DNA of 22,493 bases from Ruminococcus sp. UBA4383 (lineage in GTDB: Bacteria; Bacillota; Clostridia; Oscillospirales; Ruminococcaceae). The notes below the pieces were generated by a model that was not told the DNA's origin, ran no database searches, and saw nothing but the letters and a program-made list of their open reading frames with translations. Location: the NCBI GenBank assembly GCA_002389995.1, contig DGRR01000210.1, positions 1 to 22,493 of the forward strand. The letters run 5' to 3'. Shown piece after piece: positions 7,331-14,867 of the stretch. How positions within the stretch are numbered: the stretch's first letter is position 1; each line of letters starts with the position of its first letter. The position numbers were made by a program, and so were the translations under genes.

Positions 7331-8476
7331 ATGAAGATCATTAGCAAACCTGTCCGTATTTTTCTTCTGCTGATAAATGTTCTCATGGTTGCGGCATCAG
7401 GTATGGTTTTTGTTATCGGTGATTTTATGGCAAAAACCCAGACATACAACTATGCCGCACAGAGATGGTCACAGGATACGGACTATGCACAGGTAAGCTG
7501 TTTCCTTGAAGAAGGTTCGGGCTTTACAAAGAACAATATAGATATGCTTAAATTTGAACTCGTAACCGCTCTGAAAGAAGCAGGCGCAGATGCCGAAGGT
7601 CAGGGAAGCAAACCGTATCCCGAAGCTTACAGTGTGAGTGCGGGAGTTCAGACTCTCAGAAGCGACAGAAATGTTAAAAATGATACTGATGTCACAGTAG
7701 TAGGCGGAGATTTCTTTATATTTCATGCCTTTGAACTCCTTGACGGTTCGTACCTTTACGATGACGACACAATGCAGGACGGCATACTTATAGACCATGA
7801 CCTTGCATGGACACTTTACGGTACTGTTGAGGTTTCGGGACTTGCCGTGTATATCGGAGATGCAAAGTTCTATATATCGGGTGTTGTTGAAACTCCTTCC
7901 ACAAAGGTGGAAAAACAGTGCAGCGGAAGCCTGCCGAAAGCATATATAACATATGAGGGCGCAGAAAGAATAGGTCTTTCTTCTTCATCTGACAGTATTT
8001 CTTTAAGTGCGGATTCCACAGCAAAGACATCTTTAACTCAGGAAAAATTCAATAAAATAAACTGCTATGAGTGTATGCTTCCTTGTCCCGTTGAAAAATT
8101 TGCCTATGAACAGGTAAAAAAATTCTTTGACGAAAATTATAAGAATAAATACAGAATAGTTGACAATACAGGACGTTTCGAGCCGTCACTGATGTATAAC
8201 AACCATAAAAAACTCTATAAGTATTTCATTGACGACAGCAGTATTTCATACCCTTACTGGGAAAATGCATCGAGAATAATGGAATATAAACTCTCAAACC
8301 TCTATTTCTGGCAGAGAATGCTGCTTGTGTGTCCGTTTATTGCGGTGGTATGTATGTTTGTAAAGGTCTATCATGTGGGAGGCGTACTCAAAGCAAGACT
8401 TAAAGCAAAGGTTTCCGATAAATATGACCGTTTCAGGACAAGAAAATACAAAAGAGAAAATTATGGGGAGAACTGA
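7331..8476 (+). CDS. Two-TM protein with MacB/FtsX-type extracytoplasmic domain, lacking the TM2-4 bundle
   Basis: A 381-residue membrane protein with a TM segment at about residues 8-30, a large extracytoplasmic region (31-325), a second TM (about 328-348) and a basic cytoplasmic tail. The region around residues 120-187 (VTVVGGDFFIFHAFELLDGS, LIDHDLAWTLYG, FYISGVV) has the order of signals seen in MacB periplasmic core domains. A true MacB/FtsX permease has four TMs; here only two remain and there is no ATPase domain. The gene starts 12 nt after the adaptor stop behind GGCGGTGG, and its TGA is one base before the next ATG. It is probably the partner of the adaptor, which would make a MacAB-like extracytoplasmic pair without an engine. 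The MacB comparison is from motif pattern, moderately sure. Confidence 0.75.
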   Translation: MKIISKPVRIFLLLINVLMVAASGMVFVIGDFMAKTQTYNYAAQRWSQDTDYAQVSCFLEEGSGFTKNNIDMLKFELVTALKEAGADAEGQGSKPYPEAYSVSAGVQTLRSDRNVKNDTDVTVVGGDFFIFHAFELLDGSYLYDDDTMQDGILIDHDLAWTLYGTVEVSGLAVYIGDAKFYISGVVETPSTKVEKQCSGSLPKAYITYEGAERIGLSSSSDSISLSADSTAKTSLTQEKFNKINCYECMLPCPVEKFAYEQVKKFFDENYKNKYRIVDNTGRFEPSLMYNNHKKLYKYFIDDSSISYPYWENASRIMEYKLSNLYFWQRMLLVCPFIAVVCMFVKVYHVGGVLKARLKAKVSDKYDRFRTRKYKRENYGEN

Positions 8477-8477
8477 T

Positions 8478-10865
8478 ATGAAGAAAAATTTATTCATACG
8501 CACAGCAGCCGCAATTATGGCTGTCTCAATGATGTTTTCAGCTTTTTCCTGTTCAAGTTCAGGCGATGCGGATACTTCTGCCCGGCAGACAGCAGAAAAT
8601 ATTATGTCAAATGCATATAAATGCAGGGAAATAAATAATTCTGTAATGTTTTCTGAATTTGGAAATATCTTTCCTGTGAATGACGGCAGATATGTTTTCA
8701 GCGGAAAGGGAAGCGAAAGCGGACAGACTGAAATATATGTCTCTGATTCTTCGTTCAGCACTTTTGACAAGATTGAACCCGATATCAAAGAACCTGAAAA
8801 CGGCAGTATTGATGTATTTGTTTCAGCAGCCTGTGACGGGAAGATATTCGCTTTGGTTTCAACCACTGATTACGGTGATGTCAAGATGCCTGATTACGAT
8901 GACCCCGAATTTAACCCCGATACCTTTGACTTTGAAGCACTGCATCAGGCAGCAAAATACAGCTATGAAATCATTGAAATGGATACTGCGGGCAATATAA
9001 TTTCAAGAAATCCTGTCGAGTCAAAGAGTGAATATGAAAATATTGATGAAAACGGCTTGAATACAGGCATGAGTATATCAGATGTCACTGCACTTAAAGG
9101 CGACAGAGTTCTGCTGAATCTGAATATGCAGGATTATACCTCCCGTTATGTGATTTTGTCTGCTGACGGAAAATTCGGCGATGAAGTAAGTATCACTGAC
9201 GGAAGCATCATGGGTTCATTTACCGATAATAACGGAAATTTAGTTGCAATGATAACAGAGGACTGGGAAACATACCAGATTAAGAGCTTTGATTCACAGA
9301 CATTAAGCGCAGGTGAAACTGTTCAGATTTCAAATCAGACAGACGGATTATACGGCATAAAGATGTTTCAGGGCGTAAATGATTATATCTGCTTTGCTGC
9401 TGCAAGCAATGCTATGTATGGTGTAAAGACTGACGGAAGTATGGAAGAAGTTATCAACTGGGTTGCTTCTGATATGAACGGGGATACCATAAAAGCAGGA
9501 ATAGCCAATGATGACGGCACTTTCACGGTTTTCATCAACGACTGGGACAATAATGTAACAGGCTTCTGCCAGCTTGAAAAACGTGATGCTTCCGAAATTG
9601 CAAACACTTCAATTATAAACCTTGGTGTCATGTACCAGAGCGGTGATATCGCACAGATGATTACAGCTTTCAATAAGCTTGGCGACAATGTTCGTATAAA
9701 TGTAGTCGATTACAGCGAATTTGATGACTATGCAAACGGAAAATCAGGCGAGGAACAGCTCAAACTCGATATTATTGCGGGAAAAGCTCCTGATATGGTA
9801 ATCTGTAACAGCACAAACATGATAAACAGCTTTTCTTCAAAGGGCGTTTTTGTTGATTTGTATAACTATCTCGACAAGGACGAAAATTTAGGCAGAGATG
9901 ATATACTGCCCAATGCAATTGAATCGGGTGAGGTAAACGGAAAACTTCTCAGCCTTTCACCGACATTCTATGTGCAGACACTTGCAGCAAAGAAAAAATT
10001 CATTGACAAGGAAAACTGGACTCTCGATGAAATGATTGATGTATATAACAATCTGCCTGATGAAATGCGTTTCTTTAAGAGAAACAATACAAAAGACGAG
10101 GTTTTTAGAACACTCTACTACGGTACAAATCTCATAGACTTTTCAAAAAATACCTGTAACTTTGATTCTGATGAATTTAAAAAACTCCTTACGTTCTGCA
10201 ATAATTTCGATGAAGTTGTTGAAACGGACGATGAAAGCGGAATGATGGACGAAAATGAATTTAATGAGACGGAAACTGCAATTCATGACGACAAGGCTTT
10301 GCTGACAACAGTCGTTCTGTTTGACCCGTTTGAATATGCACATATGAGATATGCCAATTTCGGCGAGGATATATCCTTTGTGGGATATCCCTCAGATGAC
10401 GGCAGAGGTGCTTCATATAAGCCTTATCAGTGCTTTGCAATAATGGACAGTTCCAAAAATAAAGATGACTGCTGGAAATTTATAAGTTCATTCTTTACAG
10501 AGACATTTTATGAGAAAAGCCTGACGTTTTTCGGCGGTTTTATGTCGTACAGACCTGCATTTGAAAAACAGCTTGACAGTGCTATGTCAAAGCCTTTCAA
10601 TATCGTAAACGGTAAAAAAGAAGAACGTGATGACTATGCCTACTACGCAGGCGAAGAAATCAAGGTTGACCCCATAAGCAAAGAAGAAAGAGACAGACTC
10701 GAAGAATATATACTTTCTGCAAAACCCGGTTCAGGTTATGCGGATAATATTGATGCCATAGTAAATGAAGAAGTTATGGCTTGCTTCAAAGGCGAGAAAG
10801 ATGTCGATGAAACAGCTTATCTCCTCCAGAGCCGTCTTTCAATATATCTCAGCGAACAGTCATAA
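8478..10865 (+). CDS. Large solute-binding lipoprotein: propeller-like N-domain fused to extracellular solute-binding domain
   Basis: A 795-residue secreted lipoprotein. The signal peptide (residues 1-24, with AFSC around Cys25) is followed by about 350 residues of repeated beta-rich segments that look like a beta-propeller (about 50-375). A group-1 sugar-type solute-binding domain then runs to the end: INLGVMYQSGDIAQMITAFN (about 378), KLDIIAGKAPDMVI, NGKLLSLSPTFYVQTLAAKK, then a helical lobe. Ordinary sugar-binding proteins are 400-550 residues, so this one carries an extra domain. The start at 8478 is chosen because GGGGAG is 7 nt upstream and a signal peptide begins there; the longer in-frame reading would bury it. 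It is the last gene of the operon, followed at once by a terminator. Substrate not deducible. Confidence 0.9.
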   Translation: MKKNLFIRTAAAIMAVSMMFSAFSCSSSGDADTSARQTAENIMSNAYKCREINNSVMFSEFGNIFPVNDGRYVFSGKGSESGQTEIYVSDSSFSTFDKIEPDIKEPENGSIDVFVSAACDGKIFALVSTTDYGDVKMPDYDDPEFNPDTFDFEALHQAAKYSYEIIEMDTAGNIISRNPVESKSEYENIDENGLNTGMSISDVTALKGDRVLLNLNMQDYTSRYVILSADGKFGDEVSITDGSIMGSFTDNNGNLVAMITEDWETYQIKSFDSQTLSAGETVQISNQTDGLYGIKMFQGVNDYICFAAASNAMYGVKTDGSMEEVINWVASDMNGDTIKAGIANDDGTFTVFINDWDNNVTGFCQLEKRDASEIANTSIINLGVMYQSGDIAQMITAFNKLGDNVRINVVDYSEFDDYANGKSGEEQLKLDIIAGKAPDMVICNSTNMINSFSSKGVFVDLYNYLDKDENLGRDDILPNAIESGEVNGKLLSLSPTFYVQTLAAKKKFIDKENWTLDEMIDVYNNLPDEMRFFKRNNTKDEVFRTLYYGTNLIDFSKNTCNFDSDEFKKLLTFCNNFDEVVETDDESGMMDENEFNETETAIHDDKALLTTVVLFDPFEYAHMRYANFGEDISFVGYPSDDGRGASYKPYQCFAIMDSSKNKDDCWKFISSFFTETFYEKSLTFFGGFMSYRPAFEKQLDSAMSKPFNIVNGKKEERDDYAYYAGEEIKVDPISKEERDRLEEYILSAKPGSGYADNIDAIVNEEVMACFKGEKDVDETAYLLQSRLSIYLSEQS

Positions 10866-10872
10866 TAATATT

Positions 10873-10906
10873 CAGACATACGGAAATTTTCCGTGTGTCT
10901 GTTTTT
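10873..10906 (+). terminator. Rho-independent terminator of the hybrid ABC operon
   Basis: The stem CAGACATACGG pairs with CCGTGTGTCTG (10873-10883 with 10891-10901, one G-T pair), extended by A-T pairs, and is followed by TTTTT. It begins 8 nt after the solute-binding protein stop. Confidence 0.85.
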
Positions 10907-10938
10907 CTGTTTAAAAAATAAAGCAAAGGAAAATTTTT

Positions 10939-12048
10939 ATGAATGAAATAAACTTAAATCAGTTAAAAAATACAGACGGATATATGATAATTGATATCCG
11001 TGACGAAACAGCTTTTGAATACGGTCATATCACAGGTGCAGTGAATATTCCGCAGGATAAAATTTATTCCGCAGACCTCCCGAAAGACAAAATGCTTGTA
11101 ATCTGCTGCAAAAGCGGTGTAATAAGTGCGGATATTGCGGAAAATCTCTCCGAAAAAGGCTATAATGCAGTAAATCTTTCAGGCGGATATGTCGAATGGC
11201 TGAGACAGAAAATGGAAAACCGCAGTATAACTTCCGATGTCGAAAAAAGTATAGTCAAAAAATTTAAAAAATCCATATGGTGCAAGTTCACAAAAGCTAT
11301 AAATGAATATCAGCTTGTACTTCCGAATGATAAGATAGCCGTCTGTATATCAGGCGGAAAAGATTCAATGCTTATGGCTAAACTTTTTCAGGAACTCAAA
11401 CGCCATGACAAATTCCCCTTTGAACTTGTATTCCTTGTTATGAATCCCGGTTACAGCCCCGAAAATATGAGGATTATAGAGAAAAATGCCGAATCCATGT
11501 CAATTCCGATAACTGTCTTTGAATCGGATATTTTCGATTCCGTCTACAATATAGAGAAAAATCCCTGCTACATATGCGCCCGAATGAGGAGAGGCTTTCT
11601 TTACAGCAAGGCTAAGGAACTCGGCTGCAATAAAATAGCTCTCGGTCATCATTTCGATGATGTTATCGAAACTATATTAATGGGTATGCTCTACGGCGGA
11701 CAGGTTCAGACCATGATGCCCAAACTTCACAGCACTAATTTTGAGGGAATGGAACTCATAAGACCTTTATATCTCGTGCGTGAGGCTGAAATAAAACACT
11801 GGCGGGATTATAATGACCTGCATTTTATACAGTGTGCCTGCAAATTCACGGACACCTGCACAACCTGCGCTCCCGACAGCCGTTCGGTATCGAAAAGGCT
11901 TGAAATCAAAAATCTTATCGCTGAACTTAAAAAAATAAATCCGCAGGTTGAAAAAAATATTTTCCGCAGTGTTGAAAATGTCAATTTAAGTACGGTTATA
12001 GCCTATAAGGACAGCGAGGGAGTGCATAATTTTCTTGATAAATATTAA
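10939..12048 (+). CDS. Rhodanese fused to TtcA-like PP-loop tRNA-thiolation enzyme
   Basis: A 369-residue cytoplasmic fusion. Residues 1-90 form a rhodanese domain with ID(I)RDETAFEYGHI and an active-site loop CCKSG (catalytic Cys most likely Cys57). Residues 110-369 form a TtcA-family ATP pyrophosphatase with the PP-loop SGGKDS (138-143), the CYICARMRR motif (Cys210, Cys213), GHHFDDVIET and a second Cys cluster (Cys299, Cys301, Cys307, Cys310). TtcA enzymes make 2-thiocytidine in tRNA with an iron-sulfur cluster held by such Cys residues. The fused rhodanese could hand persulfide sulfur directly to the PP-loop domain (inference). AAAGGA precedes the ATG. It lies 73 nt after a terminator and no convincing promoter is visible in the gap. 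Confidence 0.88.
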   Translation: MNEINLNQLKNTDGYMIIDIRDETAFEYGHITGAVNIPQDKIYSADLPKDKMLVICCKSGVISADIAENLSEKGYNAVNLSGGYVEWLRQKMENRSITSDVEKSIVKKFKKSIWCKFTKAINEYQLVLPNDKIAVCISGGKDSMLMAKLFQELKRHDKFPFELVFLVMNPGYSPENMRIIEKNAESMSIPITVFESDIFDSVYNIEKNPCYICARMRRGFLYSKAKELGCNKIALGHHFDDVIETILMGMLYGGQVQTMMPKLHSTNFEGMELIRPLYLVREAEIKHWRDYNDLHFIQCACKFTDTCTTCAPDSRSVSKRLEIKNLIAELKKINPQVEKNIFRSVENVNLSTVIAYKDSEGVHNFLDKY

Positions 12049-12139
12049 TAATTATTATTTTTCAGGTAAAATTTTCCTGTGATTACTTTATAAATATATG
12101 TCAATAATATTCCTATAAAATCTTATGGGAGATATTGTT

Positions 12140-12916
12140 ATGTATAATAAAGTAATAATTTCAGGCATAAACACTGCTGACCTGATTGTCCTCAGAGAAG
12201 AAGAAAAAATAGCTCTCCTCAAAGAAATAAGGGAAACAGGCAGCAAACAGGCAAGAGACAAACTCATAAACGGAAATCTGAGACTCGTTTTAAGCGTGAT
12301 ACAGCACTTTACAGGTCGTGGGGAAGATATTGACGACCTCTTTCAGACAGGCGTTGTCGGACTGATAAAGGCAATAAATAATTTTGACCTGTCAAAAGAA
12401 GTGAGATTTTCAACCTACTGCGTTCCCATGATAAGCGGTGAACTCCGCCGTCATCTGCGTGATTACAGCCGTGTAAAGGTAAGCCGTTCACTCAGGGATA
12501 TGGCTTACAGGGCGTTGCAGGCGAAAGAACAGCTTGTCTATAAATATCAGCGTGAACCCGATATTGAAGAAATTGCAAGGGAAATAAACGAAAAAAGAGA
12601 AGATGTCGTCATCGCCCTCGAAAGTATAAGCGAACCTGTTTCGCTTTATGAACCCGTCTATTCCGATTCAGACGATACACTGTATATCATGGACCAGATT
12701 TGTGATAAAAATGATGTTGAAAGCCGTATGGACGAACTTACTATCCGTGACGAAATAAACAAACTCGATGACAGAGAAAAAAATATCCTCTACCTTCGCT
12801 ACCTCAAAGGTAAAACGCAGGTGGAAGTCGCAGGCGAAATCGGTATCTCTCAGGCTCAGGTTTCAAGACTTGAAAAAAATGCAATAAACCGTATAAAACA
12901 AAGCGTTAAAGATTAA
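12140..12916 (+). CDS. sigG: RNA polymerase sporulation sigma factor SigG
   Basis: A 258-residue sigma-70-family factor. The N-terminus MYNKVIISGINTADL matches the characteristic start of sigma-G (NKVEICGV.TS.L). This is followed by region 2 (NGNLRLVLSVI, DDLFQTGVVGLIKAI, FDLSKEVRFSTYCVPMI), KVSRSLRDMAY at region 3, VSLYEPVYSDSDD, and region 4 with the helix-turn-helix VEVAGEIGISQAQVSRLEK. Sigma-G drives late forespore gene expression. The start at 12140 is chosen because the upstream in-frame ATG at 12125 is immediately followed by GGGAG, which serves as ribosome binding site for 12140. In Bacillus and many Clostridia sigG follows spoIIGA-sigE; here it stands between a tRNA-thiolation enzyme and a cellulase. 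I found no clear forespore-type promoter upstream. Confidence 0.92.
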   Translation: MYNKVIISGINTADLIVLREEEKIALLKEIRETGSKQARDKLINGNLRLVLSVIQHFTGRGEDIDDLFQTGVVGLIKAINNFDLSKEVRFSTYCVPMISGELRRHLRDYSRVKVSRSLRDMAYRALQAKEQLVYKYQREPDIEEIAREINEKREDVVIALESISEPVSLYEPVYSDSDDTLYIMDQICDKNDVESRMDELTIRDEINKLDDREKNILYLRYLKGKTQVEVAGEIGISQAQVSRLEKNAINRIKQSVKD

Positions 12917-12925
12917 ATTATTTCC

Positions 12926-12954
12926 TTGACAAATGCGGAAAAATGTGTTACACT
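12926..12954 (+). promoter_or_regulatory. Sigma-A promoter of the GH5 cellulase gene
   Basis: A perfect -35 TTGACA (12926-12931), 17-bp spacer and -10 TACACT (12949-12954, four of six matches). It lies in the short gap after sigG and gives a leader of about 25 nt. Confidence 0.8.
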
Positions 12955-12986
12955 ACTAATTGAAGAATTATATCGGAGGAAATTTC

Positions 12987-14816
12987 ATGAAATTAAATGA
13001 AAAATTTATGGCTCTTACTTCCGCAGTCATGATAGCTGTTTCTGCAACAGCCTGTTCTTCCTCAGACAGCGGAAATAACAGTTCATCGGAAAGTTCACAG
13101 TCACCCTCTCAAACTGAAAACACATTCACCATTTCCGCTGACAGTATTGCTGAAACCCTCGGAGCAGGCTGGAATTACGGAAATACCCTCGAAGCCAACA
13201 GCGGCGGTCACCCAAGCGAAACTGTATGGGGAAACCCCGAAGCCTCTCAGGAAATGATAAACGCTGTCGCTGATGCGGGTTTCTCAACTGTAAGAGTACC
13301 CGTTTCATATCTCGACTATATCGACGACAACAACGGCTATAAAGTGGACGAATCATGGCTCAACCGTGTGCAGGAAGTCGTTGACTACTGCTATAACAGG
13401 GAACTCAATGTTATTATAAATGTTCACGGTGACGGCTATAACTCCATAAACGGCGGCTGGCTTCTCTGTAATGGTGATAATCAGGACTATATAAAGGAAA
13501 AATATGCCGCTCTCTGGCAGCAGATAGCCGATAAGTTCGCAACCTATGACGAGCATCTCATTTTTGAAAGCATGAATGAGGAGTTTAACGGTGATTTCGG
13601 TGACCCCGTAAGAGAACAGTATGAAAATATAAATGCCTATAATCAGATATTTATTGATACTGTCAGGGCATCAGGAGAAAATAATACCCACCGCTGGCTT
13701 ATGTTCCCCGGCTGGAATACAAATATTGATTTCACTGTCGGGGATTATGGTTTTCAGCTCCCGACAGATGATAATAATACCGCAGGCGAAAACAGAATGA
13801 TTGTTTCCGTTCACTGCTACGACCCGTGGGACTACTGCGGTGAGGAAAAGAAAAAAACTTTCCTCTGGGGCGAAAGAGGTCAGCAGATTGTCGAAATCAA
13901 TAAGGCTAATCCAAAAAATTTAGCATCATGGGGCGATGAGGAATTTCTCGAAGGTCAGATGAAAAAATTAAAGGAGAACTTTATTGATAAAGGTGTTCAT
14001 GTCGTAATCGGTGAATTCGGCTGCATCGACAAAACTCTCGCAAATGCAGGTATTCCCAATCAGATAGCCGAAAACAGAGCATATTATGACGGATATCTCG
14101 CAGGTATTGCCGCAACATACGGCATAACCCCCGTTTACTGGGACAACGGCTACAACGGACAGTACGGTTTCGGTCTTTTCACAAGAGCTACTGCTGAACA
14201 GAGCCAGCCCGAAATTATTCAGGCTATTGTAAATGCCGTTAAAAACAAAGACCCCAAGGCAGGTCTTGAAACACGCATAAAAAGTTATGACGATTCCGCA
14301 GGCAGAGCCGAAAAACTCGATGAAGTCCACGCTTATCTCGGTATACAGACCGAAATCTATACTTTCAGAAACAGCTATTCCGACGGTGCATACGGTCACG
14401 ACAGTGAATGGTTTAATACTCTCATAAAATGGGAGGATACTGACGGTGACAACAAGGACGATATTGTCGATACAGGCGCAGTATTTGAAGACGCTTCCAT
14501 AAAAGATGACGGTACTTATACAGTAGGCGTTTCAGGATATGATTTCTCAGGTGAATCCGAAACACTCAATATGCTTTTCATAAGTACTGATTTCAAGTTC
14601 TCAAATGCTATCGTGATAAAAGATGTTGTGCTTTCTGTTGACGGAAAGGATATTCCTGTTAAAAATCCGATAATCGCTGAAGATAATTCGGGAAATATGT
14701 ATATTGAATTGATAAACAAATATAATGAAGCTGCCCCTGCAATAGAATATGATATGCCGAAAGACAGTCTGAAAATAACATTTACTATTGAGGGAGTTTC
14801 AAATATTCTTAAATAA
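12987..14816 (+). CDS. Lipoprotein GH5-family cellulase with C-terminal beta-rich module
   Basis: A 609-residue secreted glycoside hydrolase. The signal peptide has a lipobox-like ATAC at Cys23, then a Ser/Asn-rich linker (24-45). The GH5 (beta/alpha)8 domain (about 50-425) has LGAGWNYGNTLEA, TVRVPVSY, the acid/base Glu198 in SMNEE, HCYDPW (about 276-281) and the nucleophile Glu343 in VVIGEFG, and ends with PVYWDNG (about 382-388). Residues 430-609 form a separate beta-rich module I cannot assign to a named CBM family. There is no dockerin, so it is predicted to sit on the cell membrane rather than in a cellulosome. Likely substrates are beta-1,4-glucans. GGAGGA lies 6 nt before the ATG; an in-frame ATG nine codons upstream (12960) precedes this site and is rejected. 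It has its own promoter and terminator. Confidence 0.93.
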   Translation: MKLNEKFMALTSAVMIAVSATACSSSDSGNNSSSESSQSPSQTENTFTISADSIAETLGAGWNYGNTLEANSGGHPSETVWGNPEASQEMINAVADAGFSTVRVPVSYLDYIDDNNGYKVDESWLNRVQEVVDYCYNRELNVIINVHGDGYNSINGGWLLCNGDNQDYIKEKYAALWQQIADKFATYDEHLIFESMNEEFNGDFGDPVREQYENINAYNQIFIDTVRASGENNTHRWLMFPGWNTNIDFTVGDYGFQLPTDDNNTAGENRMIVSVHCYDPWDYCGEEKKKTFLWGERGQQIVEINKANPKNLASWGDEEFLEGQMKKLKENFIDKGVHVVIGEFGCIDKTLANAGIPNQIAENRAYYDGYLAGIAATYGITPVYWDNGYNGQYGFGLFTRATAEQSQPEIIQAIVNAVKNKDPKAGLETRIKSYDDSAGRAEKLDEVHAYLGIQTEIYTFRNSYSDGAYGHDSEWFNTLIKWEDTDGDNKDDIVDTGAVFEDASIKDDGTYTVGVSGYDFSGESETLNMLFISTDFKFSNAIVIKDVVLSVDGKDIPVKNPIIAEDNSGNMYIELINKYNEAAPAIEYDMPKDSLKITFTIEGVSNILK

Positions 14817-14823
14817 TCCGTAA

Positions 14824-14855
14824 GGGCGGACAGATAAAGTCCGCCTTTGCTTTTT
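14824..14855 (+). terminator. Rho-independent terminator after the GH5 gene
   Basis: GGCGGAC (14825-14831) pairs with GTCCGCC (14839-14845) around a 7-nt AGATAAA loop, followed by TTTGCTTTTT. It ends only 12 nt before the next start codon, so it may also control the glycosyltransferase gene. Confidence 0.88.
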
Positions 14856-14867
14856 GAGGTGTTGCAA

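Noticed and set aside
12060..12082. CAGG/CCTG hairpin after the rhodanese-TtcA gene as a terminator
   Set aside because: Short interrupted stem with no following T-run.
12049..12139. Possible sigma-F/sigma-G promoter before sigG
   Set aside because: AT-rich segments give partial matches only; no pair with proper -35, spacing and -10 was convincing.
13968..14399. 143-codon antisense frame opposite the GH5 gene
   Set aside because: No ribosome binding site or promoter, and its Cys/Val/Ile-rich sequence mirrors the codons of the GH5 gene.
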